DNA of 64,000 nt. It comes from Stenotrophomonas maltophilia (GTDB taxonomy: Bacteria > Pseudomonadota > Gammaproteobacteria > Xanthomonadales > Xanthomonadaceae). This document shows positions 1-8,914 of the stretch, one piece after another (within the stretch, counting starts at the first letter, position 1; every line of letters begins with the position of its first letter). The notes beneath the pieces were generated by a model, which saw nothing but the letters and a program-made list of their open reading frames with translations, was not told where the DNA came from and made no database searches. The stretch covers positions 3,251,501 to 3,315,500 of the forward strand of contig NZ_CP106759.1 in the NCBI RefSeq assembly GCF_025642255.1, given 5' to 3'. A program made the position numbers and the translations under genes.

Positions 1-560
1 AGCATGGCTGGTTCCTCGCCAGCCAGTTCGCCAATCCGGCCAACCCGGCCTACCACCGCAACACGACGGCGGCGGAGATCCTGCGCGACTTCGCCGGCAG
101 GCGCCTGGACTATTTCGTCAGCGGCTGGGGAACCGGCGGAACCCTCACCGGTGTCGGCGAGGTGCTGAAGGTCGCACGGCCGCAGACCCGCATCATCGCC
201 ACCGAGCCAGCCGGCGCCGCGCTGCTCAAGGGCGATGACTGGAAGCCGCACAAGATCCAGGGCTGGACGCCGGACTTCGTGCCGGACGTGCTCAACCGCG
301 ACGTGGTGGACGAGCTGCTGAGCGTGGACGACGAACGCGCCATCGCCACCGCGCGCCGGCTGGCCGCCGAGGAAGGCATCTTCGTCGGCATCTCCGCCGG
401 CGCCACGGTCGCCAGCGCGCTGGATGTGGCCAGCCGTGCCGAGCCGGGTTCGGTGATCCTGGCGATGCTTCCGGATACCGGCGAGCGCTACTTCTCCACG
501 CCCCTGTTCGCCGACGTGAACGAAGGTTCCGACGACGACTGGCTGGCCGGCCTGCCGTGA
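1..560 (+). CDS. cysK: Cysteine synthase, C-terminal part (truncated by window edge)
   Basis: The open frame runs in from the left edge and ends with TGA at 558-560, so only the C-terminal ~185 residues are present. The frame reads GWFLASQFANPANP and then TAAEILRDF, followed by a glycine/threonine-rich loop (GTGGTLTGVG) that binds the PLP phosphate in the O-acetylserine sulfhydrylase family, and later GIFVGISAGA and MLPDTGERYFST, typical of the CysK C-terminus. The enzyme makes cysteine from O-acetylserine and sulfide in the cytoplasm. CysK rather than CysM is inferred from these motifs. The internal ATG at 162 is not the true start because homology continues upstream to base 3. Confidence 0.93.
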   Translation, partial: HGWFLASQFANPANPAYHRNTTAAEILRDFAGRRLDYFVSGWGTGGTLTGVGEVLKVARPQTRIIATEPAGAALLKGDDWKPHKIQGWTPDFVPDVLNRDVVDELLSVDDERAIATARRLAAEEGIFVGISAGATVASALDVASRAEPGSVILAMLPDTGERYFSTPLFADVNEGSDDDWLAGLP

Positions 561-566
561 TGCACA

Positions 567-668
567 GGGTCGGATCCCTTTCCCGTCCGGGAGAGGGCTC
601 TGACCCTGCCTGCGCACCTCGGAAACATGGGGTCAGGGCCTTTTCCATACGGAAAAGGATCTGACCCC
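567..668. repeat. Two intergenic hairpins of the GGGTCRGA...TCYGACCC family
   Basis: Two imperfect palindromes lie side by side after cysK: 567-606 (ends GGGTCGGA / CTGACCC, core CCCTTTCCC / GGGAGAGGG) and 629-668 (ends GGGGTCAG / CTGACCCC, core CCTTTTCC / GGAAAAGG). Related hairpins occur at 3908-3934 and 23641-23679. The remaining sequence to 833 shows no convincing gene. Confidence 0.7.
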
Positions 669-833
669 TCTCTGCTTCAGCCTGCGTGAAGGTGGCGACC
701 GCCATCGTGCGTGAAGACCGTCGGATCGCAGCGCGTGAGACGGTCATGACGCAGCATCGATGGCCTGTCCCCTACGCTGGGTACAGCCGCCGCAGGTACT
801 GCGCGGAACATCCGACAGGCAGGAGACGGACGC

Positions 834-1433
834 ATGAAGATCGAAGTGTGGCAGGGCGACATCACGACCCTGGCGGTGGATGCGATCGTCAACGCGGCCA
901 ATGAATCGCTGCTGGGCGGCGGCGGAGTGGACGGTGCGATCCACCGTGCCGCCGGCCCCGGCCTGCTGGCCGAATGCCGGCAACTGCCGGAACTGCGCCC
1001 AGGCGTGCGCTGCCCGACCGGTGAAGTGCGCGCCACCGGCGCCCATGCATTGCCGGCGCGGCACGTGCTGCACACGGTGGGCCCGGTCTGGCACGACGGC
1101 CTGCGCGATGAACCCGCGCTGCTGGCCAACTGCTACTGGAAATCGCTGCAGCTGGCCGAATCGCTCGGGGTGCAGTCGATCGCGTTCCCGGCCATCAGTT
1201 GTGGCGTGTACGGCTATCCGCTTTACCAGGCCGCGCAGATCGCCGTGACGGAAACCCTGGCGTGGCAACGCAGCCATGCACAGCCGATGCGGATCGTGCT
1301 GGTTGCTTTCAACACCGCCACGGCCAAGGCGTATCAGCAGGCCCTGGCCAGTGCCGGGCAGAACGCGGACAACGAAGTGCGCGGCACGCTGCTGCCGCCA
1401 CTGGGTGATACCGGCTTCGCTGCCGCGCATTGA
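834..1433 (+). CDS. Macro domain protein, probable O-acetyl-ADP-ribose deacetylase-type hydrolase
   Basis: This 199-residue protein starts with the macro-domain signature: [11 protein letters not shown], then the ligand-binding DAIVNAAN and the loop [16 protein letters not shown] at residues ~17-45, and a second conserved segment [14 protein letters not shown] at ~119-132. Macro domains of the YmdB/MacroD branch hydrolyse O-acetyl-ADP-ribose or mono-ADP-ribosyl groups, and the Asn and GGGGVD residues of that branch are present. The start is supported by AGGAGACGG a few bases upstream. The ~25-residue tail beyond the domain ([14 protein letters not shown]) has no function I recognise. The gene stands alone and a bidirectional terminator follows at 1456-1482. 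Confidence 0.88.
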   Translation: MKIEVWQGDITTLAVDAIVNAANESLLGGGGVDGAIHRAAGPGLLAECRQLPELRPGVRCPTGEVRATGAHALPARHVLHTVGPVWHDGLRDEPALLANCYWKSLQLAESLGVQSIAFPAISCGVYGYPLYQAAQIAVTETLAWQRSHAQPMRIVLVAFNTATAKAYQQALASAGQNADNEVRGTLLPPLGDTGFAAAH

Positions 1434-1455
1434 ACACGGGGCGGCGGCACTGAAG

Positions 1456-1482
1456 AAAAGGCCGGGCAATGCCCGGCCTTTT
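1456..1482. terminator. Bidirectional intrinsic terminator
   Basis: A 12-bp perfect stem AAAAGGCCGGGC / GCCCGGCCTTTT with a 3-nt loop. A-run and T-run flanks suit both the macro-domain gene (+) and the PPC lipoprotein gene (-), which converge here. Confidence 0.85.
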
Positions 1483-1507
1483 CATTGCGGCAGTGCCCCT
1501 GGACGCG

Positions 1508-2647
1508 TCAGCGGCTGGCCGCGTCGACCGCGGCGTCATCCGGCACGGCCGCCGCATCCGCCGCTGCGCGGGCCGCCGACGCCGCGGCGCCGGCAGCGCT
1601 GGCGCCATCGATCTGCACGCGCACCTCGACCAGGCCCTGCTCGTCGCTGAGGCTGGAAACATCGACGGTGTAATGACCGGCCGGCAACGATTCCTGCAGA
1701 CGCGCGTTGGTGCCGTTGCCGCCGTCGTCGTCGACCAGCTCGACATCACCGCCGACCACACGCAGCACGGTGTCCACCTGACCGGAGATCGCATCCAGGC
1801 GAACGTCGCCCGGACGCTCCAGTGTCAGCAGGAAGCGACGGCGACCTTCGCTGTCGAGCATGGTGAACACGCTGCCCGACTGCGGCAGTTGGGTACCGTC
1901 GCGCTCGACGATGTTGCCCGGCAGCTCGGTGCGGGCAACGGTCAGCTTGAAGGTGCCGGACGCATCGTCGTCCAGCCCGCGCACGCCCAGTGTGTACTTG
2001 CCGGGCTGCAACGGCAGCGACAGGCGCGAATTGGTGCTGTCACCGCCATCGTCGTTCTCCGCGTCGATCTCGCCGCCCTTCAGCTTCAGCACGGTATCGA
2101 ACGCATCGGACGACAGGTTGACCTCATAGAGGCCGGCCTTGTCCACCTGCAGGGTGTAGTCCTGCGATCCGGAAACCAGCATGTCCACGACTTCGCCGCT
2201 GCCTGCGATGGGCTTGCCGTCGTAGGGCACCAGCTTCTCTACCCGCAGGCGGTAAGGGCCGTAGGCGGTCGGGCTGTCGGCGTTGACCGCCACCTGGTAG
2301 GTGCCGGCACCGTTGGCGCGGAACGCCAGCGATACATCCCCGCTGCGCTCATAGCCGGTGCGGCTGCTGGCGACCAGGCTGCCATTGTTGAACACGGCAA
2401 TCGAGCCACTGAGGGCACCGGTCAGCTTCATGCCCACCAGCTGCTTGTCCTCCAGCGTGATCTGGTACAGCTGGTGGTGGCTGCCGTCATTGAAATTGAT
2501 GCCGCTGCGCGAGGTGATCTCGCCGGAAACGGGCTTGTCGAACTCGAGCGACGGGGCCTTGCCCACATCCGCATTGCTGCCGGAGCGGTTGCAACCGCCT
2601 GCGGCGAGGACCGTAGCAACGGCCAGCGTGATTGCTGCCAAACGCAT
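1508..2647 (-). CDS. Putative lipoprotein with tandem PPC-like beta-sandwich domains
   Basis: About 379 residues. I start it at 2647 (MRLAAITLAVATVLAAGGC), preceded by the ribosome site AAGGAGA; the open frame extends further upstream but without a signal. The N-terminus is a lipoprotein-like signal ending in AAGGC. The body holds three successive ~100-residue beta-rich repeats resembling bacterial pre-peptidase C-terminal (PPC) domains, with Asp-rich turns (ENDDGGDSTNSR and VDDDGGNGTNAR) in the second and third that could bind calcium, each closing with a G-Y-x-(L/V)-x-V strand. An Ala/Asp-rich low-complexity tail of ~30 residues ends the protein. PPC domains normally accompany secreted proteases, but no protease domain is present, so its role is unknown; an envelope protein is inferred. 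Confidence 0.72.
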   Translation of the reverse strand: MRLAAITLAVATVLAAGGCNRSGSNADVGKAPSLEFDKPVSGEITSRSGINFNDGSHHQLYQITLEDKQLVGMKLTGALSGSIAVFNNGSLVASSRTGYERSGDVSLAFRANGAGTYQVAVNADSPTAYGPYRLRVEKLVPYDGKPIAGSGEVVDMLVSGSQDYTLQVDKAGLYEVNLSSDAFDTVLKLKGGEIDAENDDGGDSTNSRLSLPLQPGKYTLGVRGLDDDASGTFKLTVARTELPGNIVERDGTQLPQSGSVFTMLDSEGRRRFLLTLERPGDVRLDAISGQVDTVLRVVGGDVELVDDDGGNGTNARLQESLPAGHYTVDVSSLSDEQGLVEVRVQIDGASAAGAAASAARAAADAAAVPDDAAVDAASR

Positions 2648-2727
2648 GTTTTTTCTCCTTGGCCTTCCATGTGTGTCCCCCGGGCCGGCCGGGCCCGCGG
2701 GAGGCGGAAAAGATACCCGCAAAAGCA

Positions 2728-2750
2728 AACGCCGGCGTGAGGCCGGCGTT
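2728..2750 (-). terminator. Terminator after class I aldolase
   Basis: Perfect stem AACGCCGGC / GCCGGCGTT with a 5-nt loop, 28 bp past the aldolase stop codon. On the minus strand it is followed by a broken T-run (TTTGCTTTT). Confidence 0.75.
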
Positions 2751-2777
2751 GCCCTGTTCATCCTGCGATGGAACCGA

Positions 2778-3782
2778 TCAACCGTTCCACTTGCCCAGTG
2801 CAGCCAGGCCGTTTTCCTTGGCGCGCTCGAACACGGTCTTCTGCGCGGCGGCGTAGTTGCCCTTCATGTCCTTGGCCCACAGCTTCAGTGCCGCCTGCTG
2901 CATGGCACGGCCGTAGGAGAAGCTCAGCGGCCACGGCAGGTTGCCCAGCTGGTTCATCGCATTGAGGTGGGCGGTGGACTGTTCATCGCTCTGGCCGCCG
3001 GACAGGAACACCACGCCCGGCAGGATCGCCGGCACGGTGCTCTTCAGGCACATCACGGTGGACTCGGCCACTTCCTCGACGTCGGCCTGCTCTTCGCAGT
3101 CCTTGCCCGAGATGACCATCGAAGCCTTCAGGATGGTGCCTTCCAGCAGCACGTTCTGCTGGTACAGGGCGTCGAACAGCGAACGCAGGGTGGCTTCGGT
3201 GACTTCGTAGCAGGTCTCGATGTCGTGGTCGCCGTCCATGATCACTTCCGGCTCGACCATCGGCACCAGGCCGCATTCCTGGCACAGCGCGGCGTAGCGG
3301 GCCAGCGCATGGGCGTTGGATTCGATGCAGGTGCCCGACGGAATGCTCTCGCCGATGTTGATGACCGCACGCCACTTGGCAAAGCGCGCACCCAGCTTGT
3401 AATACTCCTGCAGGCGCTCACGCAGGCCGTCCAGGCCTTCGGTGACCAGTTCGCCCGGGCAGCCGGCCAGCGGATGCGCACCCTTGTCCACCTTGATGCC
3501 CGGAATCATGCCGTGGTCGGCCATGTACTTGGCGAACGGCACGCCGTCCTTGGTCGACTGGCGGATGGTTTCGTCGTACAGGATGGCGCCGGAAATGTGC
3601 TCGTTGAGCTTCGGCGTGGTCAGCAGCAGTTCGCGATAGGCGCGACGGTTCTCCTCGGTGTTCTCGATGCCCACGCCGGCGAAGCGCTTGGCGATGGTAC
3701 CGGTGGATTCGTCGATCGCGATGATGCCCTTGCCCGGGGCAACCATGGCCTGGGCGGTTTCAGCCAGCTGTTCGATGCTCAT
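2778..3782 (-). CDS. Class I fructose-bisphosphate aldolase
   Basis: 334 residues, close to the usual size. It converts fructose-1,6-bisphosphate to DHAP and glyceraldehyde-3-phosphate through a lysine Schiff base. The sequence follows the eukaryote-like class I family: GKGIIAIDEST near residue 18, RQSTKDGVPF, GIKVDKG at ~95, KWRAVINI at ~137, VEPEV(I/L) at ~175, LEGTILKASMV (containing the Schiff-base Lys) at ~217, and GVVFLSGGQSDE at ~252. This is not the zinc-dependent class II enzyme and not the DhnA-type FbaB. The start is supported by AGGAAG upstream. It lies beside pyk on the same strand, 166 bp away, with other glycolytic genes further upstream. Confidence 0.95.
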   Translation of the reverse strand: MSIEQLAETAQAMVAPGKGIIAIDESTGTIAKRFAGVGIENTEENRRAYRELLLTTPKLNEHISGAILYDETIRQSTKDGVPFAKYMADHGMIPGIKVDKGAHPLAGCPGELVTEGLDGLRERLQEYYKLGARFAKWRAVINIGESIPSGTCIESNAHALARYAALCQECGLVPMVEPEVIMDGDHDIETCYEVTEATLRSLFDALYQQNVLLEGTILKASMVISGKDCEEQADVEEVAESTVMCLKSTVPAILPGVVFLSGGQSDEQSTAHLNAMNQLGNLPWPLSFSYGRAMQQAALKLWAKDMKGNYAAAQKTVFERAKENGLAALGKWNG

Positions 3783-3907
3783 GTACTTCCTGTGGCGGGT
3801 GCGGGAAAAACGTAAGTATAGCCCCGCAGCCCGTGGCCTCGACGTGGAGGCCAGACTGGAAACGATTCCAATGTCCGTTCAGGACAGGCGCTGTCCTGCG
3901 GCGTTCC

Positions 3908-3934
3908 GGTCAGAGCCCCGGTGGGGCTCCGACC
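3908..3934. repeat. Short hairpin of the GGGTCRGA family, possible pyk terminator
   Basis: GGTCAGAGCCCC / GGGGCTCCGACC with a 3-nt loop, 15 bp past the pyk stop. It shares its ends with the hairpins at 567-668 and 23641-23679. No T-run is present, so it is a repeat first and a terminator only possibly. Confidence 0.6.
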
Positions 3935-3948
3935 CGGTTCCGCAGCGG

Positions 3949-5415
3949 TTACAGATCGCCCAGACCGCTGGCGCGACCGTCTTCGCCCACCTCGAGCAGG
4001 CGCAGGGTGTTGGTCGCACCGTGGGTTTCCATGTGCTCACCGCTGGTGAACACCACCCGATCGCCGGCCTGCAGCAGATCCGATTCGACCAGCAGGCGGA
4101 TGCTGCCACGTGCGGCTTCGCGCGGGGTCAGGCCACGGCTGTCGAAATTGATCGGAAACACATCGCGCATCAGCGCCATCTGCCGGCGTGCGCCGTCATG
4201 GCGGGTCACCGCGAACACCGGTGCCTTGGCACGGAAGCGCGACAGGTAGCGCGCGGTACCGCCGGACTCGGTCATGGCCACGATGGCCCGCACGCCCACG
4301 TGCTGGGACAGGAACATGGTCGCCATCGCGATGGCCTGGTCGGCGCGCTCCAGGTTGCGCGGCGACGCATTGAAGTCGGTCTCGGTCTGGAACTGGCGCT
4401 CGGCGCCCAGGCAGATGCGCGCCATCGCCTCCACGGCCTTGACCGGATACGCACCGGCAGCGGTTTCGGCCGACAGCATCACCGCATCGGTGCCGTCGAT
4501 CACCGAGTTGGCCACGTCCAGCACTTCCGCGCGGGTCGGGATCGGGCTTTCCACCATCGACTGCAGCATCTGGGTGGCAGTGATCACCACCTTGTTCTGC
4601 GCCAGCGAAGCCTTGATGATCTTCTTCTGCAGGCCCGGCAGTTCGGCATCGCCGATTTCCACGCCGAGGTCGCCGCGCGCCACCATCACCACGTCACTGG
4701 CCTCGACGATCTCCTCCAGGTTCTCGATCGCTTCGGTGCGCTCGATCTTGGACACCAGCGCGGCGTAGCAGCCGTGCGATTCGGCGATCGCGCGGGCATC
4801 GTTCATGTCCTGCGCATTGCGGCAGAAGGAAACGGCGATGAAGTCGACACCGATCTTGGCGACGATCCCGATCAGCTCCTTGTCGCGCTCGGTCAACGCG
4901 CCCAGCGACAGGCCACCGCCCTGCTTGTTCAAGCCCTTGCGATCAGACAGCACCCCGTCGTTGAGCACGGTGCTGATGATCCGCTCACCCTGCACCTCGA
5001 CGACCTGCAGCTGCATCAGGCCGTCATCGAGGAGCAGGACATCACCGGGGCCGACGTCCTGCGGCAGGCCGAGGTAGCTCACACCCACCTGCGTGGCATC
5101 GCCGGCCGGTGCGTTGGGCGAGGCGACCAGATCGAAACGATCGCCCGCCTTGAGATGGATCTTGCCTTCGGCAAAGCGCTCGATGCGGATCTTCGGGCCC
5201 GGCAGGTCGGCCAGGATGCCCACTTCCACGCCCACCCGCTGCGCGGCAGCGCGCACGTCGGCGGCACGCTTGGCCTGGCCGGACGGGTCACCGTGGCTGA
5301 AGTTCAGGCGCACCACGTTGACGCCGGCGCGGAACAGATCCTCCAGCACGCCCGGCGGATCGGTGGCCGGACCGAGGGTGGCTAGGATCTTGGTGCGACG
5401 CTGACGCTCGAACAT
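3949..5415 (-). CDS. pyk: Pyruvate kinase
   Basis: 488 residues, full length. It transfers phosphate from PEP to ADP, the last step of glycolysis. The N-terminus MFERQRRTKILATLGPAT carries the conserved nucleotide-binding strand. VNVVRLNFSHG (~32-42), ADLPGPKIR (~69), the substrate and metal site VSKIERTEAIENLEEI with MVARGDLGVE (~220-250), and NKVVITATQMLQSM (~270) are all present. The C-terminal allosteric domain reads TESGGTARYLSRFRAKAPVFAVT. It is transcribed toward the class I aldolase and sits downstream of the HAD-pgk pair on the same strand. No anomaly is visible. Confidence 0.97.
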   Translation of the reverse strand: MFERQRRTKILATLGPATDPPGVLEDLFRAGVNVVRLNFSHGDPSGQAKRAADVRAAAQRVGVEVGILADLPGPKIRIERFAEGKIHLKAGDRFDLVASPNAPAGDATQVGVSYLGLPQDVGPGDVLLLDDGLMQLQVVEVQGERIISTVLNDGVLSDRKGLNKQGGGLSLGALTERDKELIGIVAKIGVDFIAVSFCRNAQDMNDARAIAESHGCYAALVSKIERTEAIENLEEIVEASDVVMVARGDLGVEIGDAELPGLQKKIIKASLAQNKVVITATQMLQSMVESPIPTRAEVLDVANSVIDGTDAVMLSAETAAGAYPVKAVEAMARICLGAERQFQTETDFNASPRNLERADQAIAMATMFLSQHVGVRAIVAMTESGGTARYLSRFRAKAPVFAVTRHDGARRQMALMRDVFPINFDSRGLTPREAARGSIRLLVESDLLQAGDRVVFTSGEHMETHGATNTLRLLEVGEDGRASGLGDL

Positions 5416-5558
5416 GGTGAATGGGCCTCTCCCGTTAAAGCACGGAAATTAGCACATCCTTCACGCCCCATGTATGCGGTTACAACCTTGTGCTGCCTGA
5501 CTCTGCGGGACATGTAACGGACATCGCCCGGACATACGCCGGCGCAGGGTGCCCGGTA

Positions 5559-6245
5559 TCAGGCCAACAGTGTCGTCAGCTGGACCGGTTCGCGTGCCAG
5601 CTGGCCCGCACCGGCTTCAGTGAGTTCCGCTTCGCCACCAAACCCCCACAGCACGCCGATGCTTCGCAGGCCGTGGTGACGCGCGCCCTCGATATCCATG
5701 CGACGGTCGCCGATCATCCAGCACTGCGTGGGCGACACCTGCAGCCGGCGCAGCGCTTCGCCGACCAGCTCGGGCTTGTGGCTGCGCGAACCATCCAGGG
5801 TCGAGCCGATGATGTCCTCGAACAATCCGCCGAACGGCAGATGGGCCAGGATCCGGCGCGCGTGCGGCTCGTTCTTGGCGGTGACCACCGCCAGGCGGTG
5901 GCCACGCGCATGCAAGGTGCGCAGGGCGTCCTCCACCTGGGGGTACACCGTGTGCTCGCGCCAGCCCTCGGCATCGAAGCGCTCGCGGTAGTACCCGACG
6001 GCCTGCTCCACCCGCGCCGGTTCGATGAACAGCGGCGCGAACGTGGTGCGCAGCGAAGGCCCGATCCAGCCCAGCAGCGTTTCCCGCGCCGGCACCGGAT
6101 GCTCCATCTTCTGCAGCGCATAAGCGATGCAGGTGGTGATGCCCACCTGCGAATCGATCAACGTACCGTCCAGGTCGAAGAAGAGCGTCGCGCGTTCTTC
6201 CGGTGCCGGGTGGGCAGAACCGGCCTGGGTGCCGTCCGGGTTCAT
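5559..6245 (-). CDS. HAD-family hydrolase, phosphoglycolate phosphatase-like
   Basis: 228 residues. The HAD motif I is [11 protein letters not shown] at residues ~22-32 (two catalytic Asp). A helical cap domain follows (ALQKM through [15 protein letters not shown]). Motif II is (L)AVVTAKN at ~119, the motif III lysine lies in [10 protein letters not shown], and motif IV is [14 protein letters not shown]. The family hydrolyses small phosphate esters such as 2-phosphoglycolate; the substrate here cannot be read from sequence. Its ATG overlaps the pgk TGA in an ATGA (6242-6245), so the two are translationally coupled, which may mean that it removes an inhibitory by-product of glycolysis. It is not followed closely by pyk (143 bp gap). 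Confidence 0.85.
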   Translation of the reverse strand: MNPDGTQAGSAHPAPEERATLFFDLDGTLIDSQVGITTCIAYALQKMEHPVPARETLLGWIGPSLRTTFAPLFIEPARVEQAVGYYRERFDAEGWREHTVYPQVEDALRTLHARGHRLAVVTAKNEPHARRILAHLPFGGLFEDIIGSTLDGSRSHKPELVGEALRRLQVSPTQCWMIGDRRMDIEGARHHGLRSIGVLWGFGGEAELTEAGAGQLAREPVQLTTLLA

Positions 6246-7417
6246 GCGCCGCGCGCGGCGAGCGCGGCCACGGCCGGCAGGGTCTTGCCTTCCAGGAATT
6301 CCAGGAACGCGCCGCCACCGGTGGAGATGTAGCTCACGTCCTTGGCGATGTCGAACTTGTCGACCGCTGCCAGGGTGTCGCCACCGCCGGCGATGGAGAA
6401 TGCCGGGGACGTGGCGATGGCACGCGCCAGCGCTTCGGTTCCCTTGCTGAAGGCTTCAAACTCGAACACGCCGACAGGGCCGTTCCAGACCACGGTGCCG
6501 GCATTCGCAATCAGCTGCGCGTACTGGGCAGCGGTCTGCGGACCGATGTCCAGGATCAGATCATCTTCGGCGACCGCATCCACGGCCTTCACTTCGGCAA
6601 TGGCGTCGGGCAGGAACTGCTTGGCCGTGACCACGTCCACCGGAAGCGGAATCTCGGCCCCGCGCGCCTTGGCGTCGGCAACGATCTTCCGGGCGGTGTC
6701 CAGCAGGTCCGGCTCGTACAGCGACTTGCCGACCTTGTAGCCGGCAGCCGCGATGAAGGTGTTGGCGATGCCGCCCCCCACGATCAGCTGGTCGACCTTG
6801 CCCACCAGGTTGGCCAGCAGTTCCAGCTTGGTGCTGACCTTGCTGCCGGCCACGATGGCCAGCAGCGGCTTGGCCGGTGCGTCCAGCGCCTGCGCCAGGG
6901 CATCCAGCTCGGCCATCAGCAGCGGGCCACCCGCGGCGACCGGGGCGAAACGGATCACGCCATGGGTGGACGCCTGCGCGCGGTGCGCGGTACCGAAGGC
7001 ATCCATCACGAACACATCGCACAGCGCGGCGTACTTCTTCGACAGGGCTTCGTCATCCTTGCCCTCGCCGACGTTCATCCGGCAGTTTTCCAGCAGCACC
7101 AGCTGGCCCGGCTGCACCTCGACGCCGTCGATCCAGTCGCGCACCAGCGGCACCTCGCGACCCAGCAGTTCGGACAGGCGTGCGGCAACCGGTGCCAGCG
7201 AATCGGCTTCGCTCCACACGCCTTCCTTCGGCCGGCCCAGGTGCGAGGTGACCATCACCGCCGCGCCCTGCTCCAGTGCGCGCTTGAGCGTCGGCAGCGA
7301 AGCGGTGATGCGCTGTTCGGAAGTGATGCGGCCATTCTCGATCGGCACGTTCAGATCCTGGCGGATCAGCACGCGCTTGCCGGAGAGGTCGAGGTCGGTC
7401 ATGCGGACGATGGACAT
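6242..7417 (-). CDS. pgk: Phosphoglycerate kinase
   Basis: 391 residues when started at the ATG at 7417 ([15 protein letters not shown]); an upstream in-frame TTG at 7423 is less likely. It interconverts 1,3-bisphosphoglycerate plus ADP and 3-phosphoglycerate plus ATP. The PGK signature [11 protein letters not shown] is at ~15-25, the substrate-binding TSHLGRP at ~59, [11 protein letters not shown] at ~108, the nucleotide site [12 protein letters not shown] at ~190, and the C-terminal catalytic loop [13 protein letters not shown] at ~350. Its stop overlaps the start of the HAD phosphatase gene. The ribosome site is weak. Confidence 0.97.
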   Translation of the reverse strand: MSIVRMTDLDLSGKRVLIRQDLNVPIENGRITSEQRITASLPTLKRALEQGAAVMVTSHLGRPKEGVWSEADSLAPVAARLSELLGREVPLVRDWIDGVEVQPGQLVLLENCRMNVGEGKDDEALSKKYAALCDVFVMDAFGTAHRAQASTHGVIRFAPVAAGGPLLMAELDALAQALDAPAKPLLAIVAGSKVSTKLELLANLVGKVDQLIVGGGIANTFIAAAGYKVGKSLYEPDLLDTARKIVADAKARGAEIPLPVDVVTAKQFLPDAIAEVKAVDAVAEDDLILDIGPQTAAQYAQLIANAGTVVWNGPVGVFEFEAFSKGTEALARAIATSPAFSIAGGGDTLAAVDKFDIAKDVSYISTGGGAFLEFLEGKTLPAVAALAARGA

Positions 7418-7540
7418 GGGCAACTCTTGGGCTCAGGGACGGGGTGCCGGCGTTCGGCAGACCGTCATTGTATCGGCTGCGGCAGAACGGATGGCGCCGG
7501 CCGCAGCGCCGCTCCATGCGCGGCCGGGATTCGTCGGGAT

Positions 7541-8914
7541 CTACGCCGAAGGCGAAGGCTTCTGCCTGAGCAGGCTGACCGCCAGACCGCCCACGACCAG
7601 GACCCCCACGCCCAGCAGCGCCCACAGCAGCCAGGCCTTCCAGTCCCGCTGCGGTTCCAGCGCTGCGTCTCCGGCCAGCGGCTCGGGACGGCCCTCCAGG
7701 CGTGCCAGCGTCGGCTGCCAGGCCGGATCGTTGCGCTGGCGAAGTTCCTCGATCAGCACCCCGATCGGCGCCTCCGCGCGGCGCGCCGTCGCGCTGCCCA
7801 CCGCCAGTGCATAGGGCGCAGCGCCCTGGCTCAGGAACACCATCACTTCCGGCTGGTAGCCCAGGCGCAGGGTGGGGGCGCCGGCGATCTCCGCCGGGCT
7901 TGCCACCAGCTTCCAGTAGCGGTCGCGGTGCACATCGCCCAGCACCTGCGCCGCCGACTGCTGACGCGGGCCCTGCGTTCCCTGCTGCAGCTGATAGGCG
8001 ATCCACGGTGCACTGCGTCGTTGCCACTCCGCGCCTTCATCGTCGCGGCTGAACAGCGTCCACTGCACCAGGCTGTTGTCGGTACTGGCGACATCGGCGC
8101 GCGCGATCGGGAAACGGCCGTCCAGTTCGAAGGTGTATTCGCCCTTGCCCTGCGCTGTCGGCGTCAGTGACAGCCATTCCCACGGCAACGTCGCCGGCGC
8201 CGGCGGAAGCTCGGCGAGCACGCCATGCAGGGCAGGCAGTCGCGCGTCGCCCTGCGGCAGCACGCGCAGATAGCGCGCATTGCCGTCAACCTGCAGGCGT
8301 CGCTGCAGCAATCGTTTGCCGGCGCGCTGCAGGTCCACCAGCGGAATGTCCCGACTGATGGAGCGCCAATGCTGCAGGTCATCGCTGGCATCAAGCTGCA
8401 CCTGCGCCTGCAGCGGCTGGCCACTGTCGGCCCAATCCAGCACCAGCGCCGCCAGCGGCTGCTGGCCGAGCACGCTGGCATCGATCAGCCAGCCGCCCTG
8501 TCCGTTCACCGTGCCAGCACCGACACGCGCTTCGACCCGGCGCACGCGGCCGTCGGTATCGCGCTCGGTCAGCAACTGCAGGTCGTTGCGTTGCGCATCG
8601 GCCAGCGGCGGCAGTGCGAACCAGGGCAGCTCGCGCTGCACCGGCGGCTGTGCCAGCGGCGCGTCGGGTGCCAGCAATGCCGACGGCAGGGCCTGTCCGG
8701 CCGCGTTGAACACCTGCAGGTCACCCAGGTCTGCTGCGCCTGCACGGCGGTAGATCGCCGGTTCCAGCACCACCCGATAGGCGCCGGACTGCGCACTGGA
8801 CAGCGTCAGCGGCCACTGCTCGGCGTACTGCGTGCGGTAGTCGGACGCGTGTACGGCCATGGTGGCGAACAGGCCCAGCATCGCCGGCACCACCATCCTG
8901 CTCCACATTCTCAT
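7541..8914 (-). CDS. DUF3999-family envelope protein
   Basis: 457 residues. It begins with a signal peptide (MRMWSRMVVPAMLGLFATMAVHA) and ends with a single transmembrane helix (WLLWALLGVGVLVVGGLAVSLL) and a short basic tail, so most of it should be periplasmic. The core has beta-rich segments typical of DUF3999 (YAEQWPLTLSSAQSGAYRV, LPWEWLSLTPTAQGKGEY). The open frame runs far upstream, but the true start is the ATG at 8912-8914, which overlaps the stop of the DUF2339 gene in an ATGA. DUF2339 and DUF3999 genes are often paired in proteobacteria; the joint function is unknown and an envelope role is inferred. Confidence 0.82.
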   Translation of the reverse strand: MRMWSRMVVPAMLGLFATMAVHASDYRTQYAEQWPLTLSSAQSGAYRVVLEPAIYRRAGAADLGDLQVFNAAGQALPSALLAPDAPLAQPPVQRELPWFALPPLADAQRNDLQLLTERDTDGRVRRVEARVGAGTVNGQGGWLIDASVLGQQPLAALVLDWADSGQPLQAQVQLDASDDLQHWRSISRDIPLVDLQRAGKRLLQRRLQVDGNARYLRVLPQGDARLPALHGVLAELPPAPATLPWEWLSLTPTAQGKGEYTFELDGRFPIARADVASTDNSLVQWTLFSRDDEGAEWQRRSAPWIAYQLQQGTQGPRQQSAAQVLGDVHRDRYWKLVASPAEIAGAPTLRLGYQPEVMVFLSQGAAPYALAVGSATARRAEAPIGVLIEELRQRNDPAWQPTLARLEGRPEPLAGDAALEPQRDWKAWLLWALLGVGVLVVGGLAVSLLRQKPSPSA

